From DASUSF01 sp036375275 (GTDB lineage Bacteria; Pseudomonadota; Alphaproteobacteria; Geminicoccales; Geminicoccaceae), in NCBI GenBank assembly GCA_036375275.1, contig DASUSF010000209.1, positions 1-10,401 of the forward strand: a stretch of DNA of 10,401 nt. Direction: 5' to 3'. The translations under genes and the position numbers were made by a program. Under the pieces are notes generated by a model. That model was not told the origin of the DNA. It searched no databases and was given only the letters and a program-made list of their open reading frames with translations. Shown here one piece after another: positions 1 to 6,136 of the stretch. The first letter of the stretch is position 1. Every line of letters begins with the position of its first letter.

Positions 1-835
1 GGTCGCGAGCGGCTTCACGCTGATCTTCGGCCTGATGCGCAACGTCAACCTGGCGCATGGCTCGCTCTACCTGCTCGGCGGCTACATCGGCTACGAGGTC
101 GCGACCTGGACCGGCTCCTGGGTCCTCAGCTTCGTCGCCGCTTTCCTGATCGTCGGCCTGCTCGGGATCGTGCTCCAGTTCGTGGTGTTCCGACGGATCG
201 AGGGGCAGGACCTCCGCCAGACCCTGGTGACGATCGGGATCTCGATCGTCCTCGCCGACCTCATGCTCTGGATCTGGGGCGGCGACTTCTACCAGATCCT
301 GACGCCCGAGTGGGTCTCGGGACCGGTCGAGACCTTCTTCGTCTCGTCGATCCACCGGCGGACCGGGGAGCCGATCTACCTCACCTACCCGTTCGTCCGG
401 CTCCTGATCCTGTTCGCCGCCGTGGTCCTCGGGATCGCCATGTGGCTGGTGCTGACCCGCACCCGGATCGGGATGCTGATCCGGGCGGGGGTCGACGACC
501 GCGACATGCTGTCGGCCACCGGGGTCAACATCCAGCTCGTCTTCCTCGGGGTGTTCGCGTTCGGCGCCGGGCTCGCGGGCATGGCCGGGGTGGTCGGCGG
601 CACCTTCCAGTCGCTCGCGCCTGGCGAGGACATCCGCTTTCTTCTGGCGTCCCTGGTCGTCGTGATCGTCGGCGGCATGGGCTCGATCCCGGGCGCCGCC
701 CTCGGGGCCGTATTGATCGGCCTCGCCGAGCAGTTCGGCTCGGTCTACGCGCCGACCTACGCGGTCGTGCTCACCTTCCTGATCATGGTCCTGGTGCTGG
801 CCTTCCGGCCCCAGGGCCTGGTGAGCATCCGCTGA
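1..835 (+). CDS. livH: Branched-chain amino acid-type ABC transporter permease LivH, 5'-truncated
   Basis: This is one of the two inner-membrane channel subunits of a HAAT-family (Liv/Urt-like) importer. The reading frame is already open at base 2 and begins inside the conserved N-terminal region, so the true start lies upstream. The first internal Met, at base 35, falls within the conserved stretch TLIFGLMRNVNLAHGS and is not the start. Visible family marks are NLAHGS near the beginning, several hydrophobic membrane segments, the cytoplasmic loop TRTRIGMLIRAGVDDRDM that contacts the ATPase, and the C-terminal GGMGSIPGAALGAVLIGLAE motif. The end is normal, with TGA at 833-835. It is followed by LivM, LivG and LivF-type genes in the usual order, although a 169-bp gap containing a palindromic repeat separates it from LivM. 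The family is clear. The substrate is not, since amino acids, urea and other small organics all use this permease type. Confidence 0.93.
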   Translation, partial: VASGFTLIFGLMRNVNLAHGSLYLLGGYIGYEVATWTGSWVLSFVAAFLIVGLLGIVLQFVVFRRIEGQDLRQTLVTIGISIVLADLMLWIWGGDFYQILTPEWVSGPVETFFVSSIHRRTGEPIYLTYPFVRLLILFAAVVLGIAMWLVLTRTRIGMLIRAGVDDRDMLSATGVNIQLVFLGVFAFGAGLAGMAGVVGGTFQSLAPGEDIRFLLASLVVVIVGGMGSIPGAALGAVLIGLAEQFGSVYAPTYAVVLTFLIMVLVLAFRPQGLVSIR

Positions 836-860
836 TGGCAGGTGCTTGGCTGCCGCTGCC

Positions 861-974
861 CCCTCACCCTGCCCCTCTCCCCGTGGGGGAGAGGGAAGCG
901 CCTTGCCGCCGCGGCCTCATCTCCCTCGAGGGAGAGGGTCGAGCGGGGCCCCAACCCCGCTCGACGGGTGAGGG
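861..974. repeat. Compound palindromic intergenic repeat between livH and livM
   Basis: The 169-bp gap 836-1004 has no gene of its own and is dominated by this nested palindromic element. Its outer ends are inverted: CCCTCACCC at 861-869 and GGGTGAGGG at 966-974. Inside are three further palindromes. The first is a 10-bp stem, CCCTCTCCCC (873-882) with GGGGAGAGGG (886-895), around a 3-base loop. The second is a perfect 16-bp palindrome at 920-935 centred on CTCGAG. The third is a 10-bp stem, TCGAGCGGGG (939-948) with CCCCGCTCGA (955-964), around a 6-base loop. No T-run follows any stem, so these are not classic intrinsic terminators. Elements beginning CCCTCACCC and containing CTCTCCCC/GGGGAGAG stems are, from general knowledge, dispersed in many alphaproteobacterial genomes. 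Inside an operon such a structure could pause or partly block transcription or stabilise the upstream mRNA end. Confidence 0.8.
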
Positions 975-993
975 TGGACGACCCGGCGCGGGC

Positions 994-997
994 GGAG
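994..997 (+). promoter_or_regulatory. Ribosome binding site of livM
   Basis: A GGAG lies 7 bases before the ATG at 1005. An in-frame TGA at 969-971, with no ATG, GTG or TTG codon between it and 1005, rules out a longer N-terminus and fixes the start. Confidence 0.6.
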
Positions 998-1004
998 CCG
1001 CCTG

Positions 1005-2090
1005 ATGGCGACGGCGCGGCGCGAGGTTCCGAGGGCCGCGGGCGCGGCCGAGAACGCGGCGTGGCTCGCCGACCGGCTCCGCCGGGTGCATCCGGCCGTC
1101 TGGGTGGTCGGCTTCCTCCTCCTGATCATGCCGGCGGTCGCGGGCGACTTCGTGCTGGTGCAGATCTTCGGCTGGGCGGCCGTCCTCGGCATGATCGCGC
1201 TGAGCCTGATGTTCCTCGCCGGCTACGGCGGCATGGTCAGCCTCGTCCAGATGACGGTCGCGGTCTGCGCCGCCTACATGGTCGCGATCTTCGGCACCAG
1301 CGGCATCAGCGAGATCAGTCTCGGCTGGCCGTGGTGGCTCACGGTCCCGGTTGCGATCGTGATCGCCACCCTTTTCGGCACGCTCAGCGGCGCGCTGGCG
1401 GTCCGGACCGAGGGCATCTACATGATCATGATCACGCTGGCGATCGCCGCCGCCTTCTTCTACTTCACCCGCCAGAACTATGTGATCTTCAACGGCTTCG
1501 CCGGCCTGAACGGGGTGCGCCCGCCGAACGTGTTCGACCTCGACTGGCGCGCGCCGGTGCCGTTCTACTACCTGTGTGTCGGCTCTGCCGTCCTCGCCTA
1601 CGCCATCGTGCTCTACGTCTCGCGCTCGCCGTTCGGCCTGGCTCTCCAGGGCATCCGGGACAATCCGCGCAGGATGGCGGCGCTCGGCTTCAACGTCACC
1701 GCGCACCGGATCGCCGCCTACACCTTCGCCTCGGTCATCGCCGCGGTGGCGGGCATCCTCCTCGTCTGGCTGAACAGCCAGGTCTCGCCCGGCACCGGCA
1801 GCATCGGGGCGGTCATCGACATCCTGGTGATCGCGGTGGTCGGCGGGCTCGTGCACCCGATCGGCCCGTTCATCGGCGCGCTCATCTACGTCATCCTCCG
1901 GACCTTCGCGCTCGACGCCCTGGTCGCGGTCGGGCTCGACGGCGCCCGTTTCCAGCTCCTGATCGGCCTTGGCTTCCTGCTGATCGTGTTCTTCTCGCCG
2001 GACGGGGTGCTCGGGCTCTGGGCGCGCGCCCGCGCACGCCTCGCGAACGGCCGGGACGAGATGCGCGTGCCCGACCGAGGAGCGGGGTGA
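1005..2090 (+). CDS. livM: Branched-chain amino acid-type ABC transporter permease LivM
   Basis: This is the second inner-membrane channel subunit of the HAAT-type importer, 361 residues long, which is normal for LivM. After a basic cytoplasmic N-terminus (about 1-30) come multiple hydrophobic segments. The family motif GYGGMVSL follows the second or third of these, and the conserved coupling loop starts at SPFGLALQGIRDNPRRMAAL (residues 208-227), where LivM proteins contact the ATPase. The C-terminus carries the usual GGLVHPIGPFIGALIYVILR and FSPDGVLGLWAR signatures. In many LivM proteins the motif after SL is GH or GQ; here it is VQ, a mild deviation. The stop codon TGA at 2088-2090 shares its A with the ATG of the LivG gene, so translation of the two is probably coupled. 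Confidence 0.93.
   Translation: MATARREVPRAAGAAENAAWLADRLRRVHPAVWVVGFLLLIMPAVAGDFVLVQIFGWAAVLGMIALSLMFLAGYGGMVSLVQMTVAVCAAYMVAIFGTSGISEISLGWPWWLTVPVAIVIATLFGTLSGALAVRTEGIYMIMITLAIAAAFFYFTRQNYVIFNGFAGLNGVRPPNVFDLDWRAPVPFYYLCVGSAVLAYAIVLYVSRSPFGLALQGIRDNPRRMAALGFNVTAHRIAAYTFASVIAAVAGILLVWLNSQVSPGTGSIGAVIDILVIAVVGGLVHPIGPFIGALIYVILRTFALDALVAVGLDGARFQLLIGLGFLLIVFFSPDGVLGLWARARARLANGRDEMRVPDRGAG
2077..2082 (+). promoter_or_regulatory. Ribosome binding site of livG, inside the end of livM
   Basis: GAGGAG at 2077-2082 sits 7 bases upstream of the ATG at 2090. It decides the livG start: the same frame stays open far upstream (back to 842), but that stretch is a shadow of livM and has no family similarity. 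Confidence 0.75.
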
Positions 2091-2887
2091 TGGCGACGAG
2101 CGTAGCCGAGCGCCTGAGCACGACCGGCCGGGGCAACGCGCTCGAGCTTCGCGGCGTGACCCGGATGTTCGGCGCGCTCGCAGCGCTGAGCGATGTGACG
2201 ATGAGCGTCCAGCCGGGCGAGCGGCGCGCCGTCCTCGGCTCCAACGGGGCCGGCAAGACGACGCTCTTCAACTGCATCACCGGCGACTTCCCACCGACCT
2301 CCGGGACCATCCGGTTCTTCGGCGAGGACGTGACCCGCTTCCCGCCGCACGAGCGGATCCGGCGCGGCCTCCGGCGCACCTACCAGATCTCGCTGCTGTT
2401 CGCCGGCCTCAGCGTGCTCGACAACGTCTACCTCGCCTGCCGCGGCGTCTCGCGGGGGCGCTACTCGCTGCTCCGGGCGCGCCGCAACGACGTTCTGGTG
2501 CAGGCAGCCGAAGACCTGGTCGAGGCGGTGCATCTCTCGGCCGTCAGGGACCAGAAGGTCGGCAACCTCGCCCACGGCCAGCAGCGCCAGCTCGAGATCG
2601 CGCTCGCGCTCTCCGGCGCGCCCCGCTTCGTCCTGTTCGACGAGCCCGCCGCGGGGCTGTCGCCGACCGAGCGGCGCGAGCTGATCGAGATCCTGACCAA
2701 CCTGCCGTCCCACATCGGCTACATCATCATCGAGCACGACATGGACGTGGCGCTCCGGGTGGTCGAGAGCGTCACGATGATGCACAACGGTCGGATCTTC
2801 AAAGAAGGGGATCCGGCCGAGATCGAGAGCGACCCCGAGGTCCAGGAGCTCTATCTCGGCGGCGGCCTGGGGGCGGGTCATGCCTGA
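2090..2887 (+). CDS. livG: ABC transporter ATP-binding protein LivG
   Basis: This is a cytoplasmic ATPase subunit of the HAAT importer, 265 residues. It has Walker A GSNGAGKTT (50-58), a Q-loop region around TYQISLLFAGLSVLDNV, the ABC signature in the LivG-type variant form LAHGQQ (160-165), Walker B FVLFDE (180-185) with catalytic Glu185, and the H-loop His216 in IIEHDMDVAL. It ends with the LivG-type tail around DPEVQELYLGGG. The start at 2090 is supported by a good ribosome binding site and by the four-base TGATG overlap with livM. Its last 8 bases overlap the start of the next ATPase gene (ATG at 2880), so the two ATPases of the heterodimer are likely made in a coupled fashion. All catalytic residues are present, so it should be active. 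Confidence 0.94.
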   Translation: MATSVAERLSTTGRGNALELRGVTRMFGALAALSDVTMSVQPGERRAVLGSNGAGKTTLFNCITGDFPPTSGTIRFFGEDVTRFPPHERIRRGLRRTYQISLLFAGLSVLDNVYLACRGVSRGRYSLLRARRNDVLVQAAEDLVEAVHLSAVRDQKVGNLAHGQQRQLEIALALSGAPRFVLFDEPAAGLSPTERRELIEILTNLPSHIGYIIIEHDMDVALRVVESVTMMHNGRIFKEGDPAEIESDPEVQELYLGGGLGAGHA

Positions 2888-5090
2888 GCGGGCGGCGCGG
2901 GCCAGCCCGGTCCTCGAGATCCGGGGGCTGAACGTCTACTACGGTCACTCGCACGCGCTTCAGGGGGTCGACCTGACCCTCGAGCACGGCGTCCTCTCGG
3001 TGGTCGGCAGGAACGGCATGGGCAAGTCGACGTTGTGCCGGACCATCATGGGCCTGCAGCCGGCCGCGGGCGGCACCATCCGCTTCAAGGGGCGGAGCAT
3101 CCTCGGCCTGCCGCCGGCCCGGATCGCCCGCCTCGGGATCGGCTACGTGCCCCAGGGGCGCCGGCTCTGGCCGTCGCTCACGGTCGACGAGCATCTGCAG
3201 CTCGCGGCCGCCCGCGAGGGCGCGTGGTCGATCGAGCGGATCTACGCGACCTTCCCGCGCCTCGCCGAGCGCAGGGCCCACCGCGGCGGCCAGCTCTCGG
3301 GCGGCGAGCAGCAGATGCTCGCGATCTCCAGGGCGCTCCTGCTCAATCCCGCGCTGCTGGTGATGGACGAGCCGACGGAAGGCCTGGCCCCGCTCATCGT
3401 GAGCCAGGTCGAGGCGATGCTCGCGCACCTCGAGGACGAAGGCGACATCTCGGTGCTCCTGATCGAGCAGAACATCGGGGTCGCGACCGAGGTCGCCGAG
3501 CGCGTCGCGATCATGGTCAACGGCCGGGTCAACCGCCTGATGGACGCCCGCGAGATCGCCACCGACCGCGACCTGCAGCAGCGCCTACTCGGGGTCGGGC
3601 GCCACGGCCACGAGGAGAGCGAGGACGCGGCGGCGCCCGCTGCGGCGGACGCCAGCGAAGTCGGACCGCGATCCGGCCACCGCGGCCCGCAGAAGATCTA
3701 CATCTCGAATCCTGTCGTCCCGACCCGCTGGAGCCGGCCGGTCCCCGTGGAGCGGATCGAGCGGGCCGCGCGCACCGTCTCGGCGTTGCCGGGCGCGGCG
3801 CGGCTCGCGGTCGTGCCCGCCGCCGACATCCGGCCACTGTCCTCAAGCGGCGAGCGGGTGGTCCTGGTCGCCGGCACCCTCGACACCAAGGGGCCGGAAC
3901 TCCGCTTCATCCGGGACCGGCTTAAGGCGCGGGGGATCCGGACCCGCCTGGTCGATCTCTCGACCACGCGCGCGACCACCTCCGCGGACGTCCCGGCGCA
4001 CCAGATCGCCGTCCACCATCCGGAGGGGCCGAACGCGGTCTTCGCCGATGATCGGGGTCGCTCCGTCGCCGGCATGGCGCGGGCATTCGAGGCCTGGATC
4101 CAGCGACAGAGCGGCATCGCCGGGATCATCGCGGCCGGCGGCTCGGGCGGCACGGCGATGGTCGCACCTGCCATGAGGCGGCTGCCGGTCGGGGTCCCGA
4201 AGGTCATGATCTCGACCGTCGCGTCGGGGGACGTCCGGCGCTACGTGGGCCCCGCCGACATCATGATGCTGCACTCGGTCGCCGACGTGCAGGGCCTGAA
4301 CTCGATCACGCGGGACGTCCTCGGAAACGGCGCCGAAGCCATGGCCGGCATGGTCAAGGCGCGCCAGGAAGCGGCCCGTCGCGGCGGCGCGGCGGAGGAT
4401 CGACCGGCGGTCGGGCTCACCATGTTCGGGGTCACCACGCCGTGCGTCCGCAAGGCGACGGCGGCGCTGGAAGCCGACTTCGACTGCCTGGTCTTCCACG
4501 CCACCGGGATCGGCGGCCGAGCGATGGAGTCCCTGGTCGACTCCGGCCGGCTCAAAGGCGTCCTCGACCTCACCACGACCGAGGTCTGCGACCTCCTGAT
4601 GGGGGGAGTCTTTCCCGCCGACGAGGACCGCTTCGGCGCGATGATCCGCCAGCGGATGCCGTACGTCGGCTCGGTCGGCGCGCTCGACATGGTGAACTTC
4701 GCCGCCCCGGACACGGTCCCCGATCGCTACCGCGGCCGCCGGTTCTACGAGCACAACCCGCAGGTGACGCTCATGCGGACGACGCCGGAGGAGAACGCGC
4801 GGATGGGGCGCTGGATCGGCGACAAGCTTAACCAGATGGACGCGCCGGTGCGCTTCTTGCTGCCGGAAGGGGGTGTCTCGGCGCTGGATGCGCCGGGCCA
4901 GCCGTTCCACGACCCCGAGGCCGACCGGGCGTTGTTCGACGCGCTGGAGGCGACCGTGCGCGTGACCGCGGCGCGCCGGCTGGTCCGGCTGCCGCACCAC
5001 ATCAACGATCCGGCGTTCGCCGCGGCCGCGGTCGAGGCCTTCCTGGCCCTCCATGGCGGGCGGCCGTCGAAGCGACAGGCGGCCACCTGA
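2880..5090 (+). CDS. LivF-type ABC ATPase fused to a UPF0261 (Tm-1-like ATP-binding) domain
   Basis: This is a 736-residue fusion protein. Residues 1 to about 240 are a complete LivF-type ATPase with Walker A GRNGMGKST (43-51), signature LSGGEQQ (139-145) and Walker B LLVMDE (159-164). LIEQN (194-198) has Gln in place of the H-loop His, which is normal for LivF. LivF proteins usually end here, at about 235 residues. A linker of about 85 residues follows, first Ala/Glu-rich, then with the more ordered KIYISNPVVPTRWSRPVPV. Residues about 326-728 are a full-length UPF0261 domain, with GTLDTKG (332-338), the glycine-rich GGSGGTAM (420-427), FHATGIGG (539-546), TTTEVCD (565-571) and VNFAAPDT. Tomato Tm-1 belongs to this family and its domain binds ATP; no enzyme reaction is established. 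No in-frame stop separates the halves, and no in-frame ATG occurs between about 3541 and 4075, so a separate UPF0261 start is unlikely, although a GTG near 3858 cannot be excluded. It overlaps livG by 8 bases and lies 1 base before the TIM-barrel gene. Confidence 0.9.
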   Translation: MPERAARASPVLEIRGLNVYYGHSHALQGVDLTLEHGVLSVVGRNGMGKSTLCRTIMGLQPAAGGTIRFKGRSILGLPPARIARLGIGYVPQGRRLWPSLTVDEHLQLAAAREGAWSIERIYATFPRLAERRAHRGGQLSGGEQQMLAISRALLLNPALLVMDEPTEGLAPLIVSQVEAMLAHLEDEGDISVLLIEQNIGVATEVAERVAIMVNGRVNRLMDAREIATDRDLQQRLLGVGRHGHEESEDAAAPAAADASEVGPRSGHRGPQKIYISNPVVPTRWSRPVPVERIERAARTVSALPGAARLAVVPAADIRPLSSSGERVVLVAGTLDTKGPELRFIRDRLKARGIRTRLVDLSTTRATTSADVPAHQIAVHHPEGPNAVFADDRGRSVAGMARAFEAWIQRQSGIAGIIAAGGSGGTAMVAPAMRRLPVGVPKVMISTVASGDVRRYVGPADIMMLHSVADVQGLNSITRDVLGNGAEAMAGMVKARQEAARRGGAAEDRPAVGLTMFGVTTPCVRKATAALEADFDCLVFHATGIGGRAMESLVDSGRLKGVLDLTTTEVCDLLMGGVFPADEDRFGAMIRQRMPYVGSVGALDMVNFAAPDTVPDRYRGRRFYEHNPQVTLMRTTPEENARMGRWIGDKLNQMDAPVRFLLPEGGVSALDAPGQPFHDPEADRALFDALEATVRVTAARRLVRLPHHINDPAFAAAAVEAFLALHGGRPSKRQAAT

Positions 5091-5091
5091 G

Positions 5092-5928
5092 ATGTTCGAG
5101 CGCGCCGCCCTGCTCGAGAAGTTCCGCTCGATGGTCGCGCGGGGCGAGCCGATCGTCGGCGGCGGCGCGGGCACGGGCCTGTCCGCGACGTGCGAGGAGG
5201 CAGGCGGGATCGACCTGATCGTGATCTACAATTCCGGCCGCTACCGGATGGCCGGGCGGGGCTCGCTCGCCGGTCTCCTGGCCTACGGCGACGCCAACCA
5301 GATCGTGGTCGAGATGGCGGCCGAGGTGCTGCCGGTGGTCAGGCGGACGCCGGTGCTCGCCGGAGTCAACGGGACCGACCCGTTCCGCCGCATGGACGTG
5401 TTCCTGGACCAGCTGCGGGCGCTCGGCTTCGCGGGCGTCCAGAACTTCCCGACGGTCGGCCTGATCGACGGCACATTCCGGGTGAACCTCGAAGAGACCG
5501 GGATGGGCTACGGGCTCGAGGTCGAGATGATCCGATGCGCGCACGCCAAGGACATGCTGACCACGCCCTACGTCTTCTCGGAGGACGATGCGCGCGCCAT
5601 GGCTGAGGCGGGCGCCGACATCGTGGTCTGCCACATGGGGCTCACCACCGGCGGCAGGGTCGGCGCCGGGACGGCGGTCCGGCTGGAGGACTGTCCGGCG
5701 AAGGTCGATGCCTGGGCCGAGGCGGCGATGAAGATCAACCCCGACGTGATCGTCCTGGTCCACGGCGGCCCGGTCGCAATGCCCGAGGACGCCGCCTTCG
5801 TCCTGGAGAACACCGAGCACTGCCACGGCTTCTATGGCGCCAGCTCGATGGAGCGGCTGCCGGCCGAGGTCGCGCTCACCGAGCAGACGCGGAAGTTCAA
5901 GGCGATCCGGCGAGGGCGATCGGGATAG
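5092..5928 (+). CDS. Phosphoenolpyruvate hydrolase-like TIM-barrel protein (PF09370 family)
   Basis: This 278-residue cytoplasmic protein matches the TIM-barrel family annotated as 'phosphoenolpyruvate hydrolase family' or 'TIM-barrel signal transduction protein'. Recognisable family segments are GGGAGTGLSA (23-32), the loop YNSGRYRMAGRGSLAGLLAY (46-65), LAGVNGTDPF (89-98), GVQNFPTVGLIDG (115-127), HMGLTTGG (181-188) and VHGGP (223-227), spaced as strand ends of a barrel would be. Real activity in this family is poorly established; the name reflects fold similarity to PEP-utilising enzymes and IGPS. The start at 5092 is chosen because it begins the family-like MFERAALLEKF and sits one base after the upstream TGA. 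An ATG at 5053 would add 13 unfamiliar residues. Its neighbour carries UPF0261. The same two domains form the two halves of plant Tm-1, which suggests that the two proteins work together. Confidence 0.9.
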   Translation: MFERAALLEKFRSMVARGEPIVGGGAGTGLSATCEEAGGIDLIVIYNSGRYRMAGRGSLAGLLAYGDANQIVVEMAAEVLPVVRRTPVLAGVNGTDPFRRMDVFLDQLRALGFAGVQNFPTVGLIDGTFRVNLEETGMGYGLEVEMIRCAHAKDMLTTPYVFSEDDARAMAEAGADIVVCHMGLTTGGRVGAGTAVRLEDCPAKVDAWAEAAMKINPDVIVLVHGGPVAMPEDAAFVLENTEHCHGFYGASSMERLPAEVALTEQTRKFKAIRRGRSG

Positions 5929-5969
5929 CCGATGCCGTATGCGCACCGATGCGCTACAGCCTTCAGGGA

Positions 5970-6066
5970 TCGTCGTTGCCGGGCTCGACCCGGGCGTCCA
6001 GAGGTCGCTGCCGCGGACGTGGCGGTCGGCCATCCTGGATTGCCGGGTCGCGCCCGGCAATGACGA
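5970..6066. repeat. Imperfect inverted repeat with GC hairpins upstream of the flotillin gene
   Basis: The 208-bp gap 5929-6136 holds no supported gene. Arm 5970-6000 and arm 6036-6066 are inverted copies that match at 26 of 31 positions by hand alignment. The right arm also folds on itself: TTGCCGGG (6040-6047) pairs with CCCGGCAA (6053-6060) around a 5-base loop. Repeats built on TTGCCGGG...CCCGGCAATGACG are, from general knowledge, very common dispersed intergenic elements in Bradyrhizobium-like and Rhodospirillales-like genomes. No T-run follows, so intrinsic termination is doubtful, but the element marks the boundary between the transport operon and the flotillin unit. No convincing -35/-10 promoter could be seen in the gap. 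Confidence 0.7.
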
Positions 6067-6123
6067 CTCGAGAGGCTTCTGCCGGTAGCCAGAGGGCAAC
6101 CCCGGGCACGAAGTCCGGGCAGC

Positions 6124-6130
6124 GGGGAGA
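6124..6130 (+). promoter_or_regulatory. Ribosome binding site of the flotillin gene
   Basis: GGGGAGA ends 6 bases before the ATG at 6137. This supports that start, which places a hydrophobic membrane segment right after a short N-terminus, as in YqiK-type flotillins. Confidence 0.65.
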
Positions 6131-6136
6131 CCAGAG

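Noticed and set aside
873..895. Strong hairpin considered as a rho-independent terminator after livH
   Set aside because: No T-run follows the stem, and livM continues the same operon on the same strand. It fits better as part of a palindromic repeat.
842..2089. Possible 416-residue N-terminal extension of LivG
   Set aside because: The frame is open but overlaps livM completely, is Arg/Pro/Gly-rich, and a good ribosome binding site precedes the ATG at 2090, which gives a normal LivG length.
3843..5174. - strand open frame of 443 codons opposite the UPF0261 domain
   Set aside because: Composition is typical of an antisense shadow in GC-rich DNA (Arg/His/Asp/Gly), with no recognisable motif. 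The + strand product is well supported.
6101..6119. CCCGG/CCGGG inverted pair just upstream of the flotillin ribosome binding site, considered as an operator
   Set aside because: Only a 5-bp match in GC-rich DNA, easily expected by chance; no supporting promoter seen.
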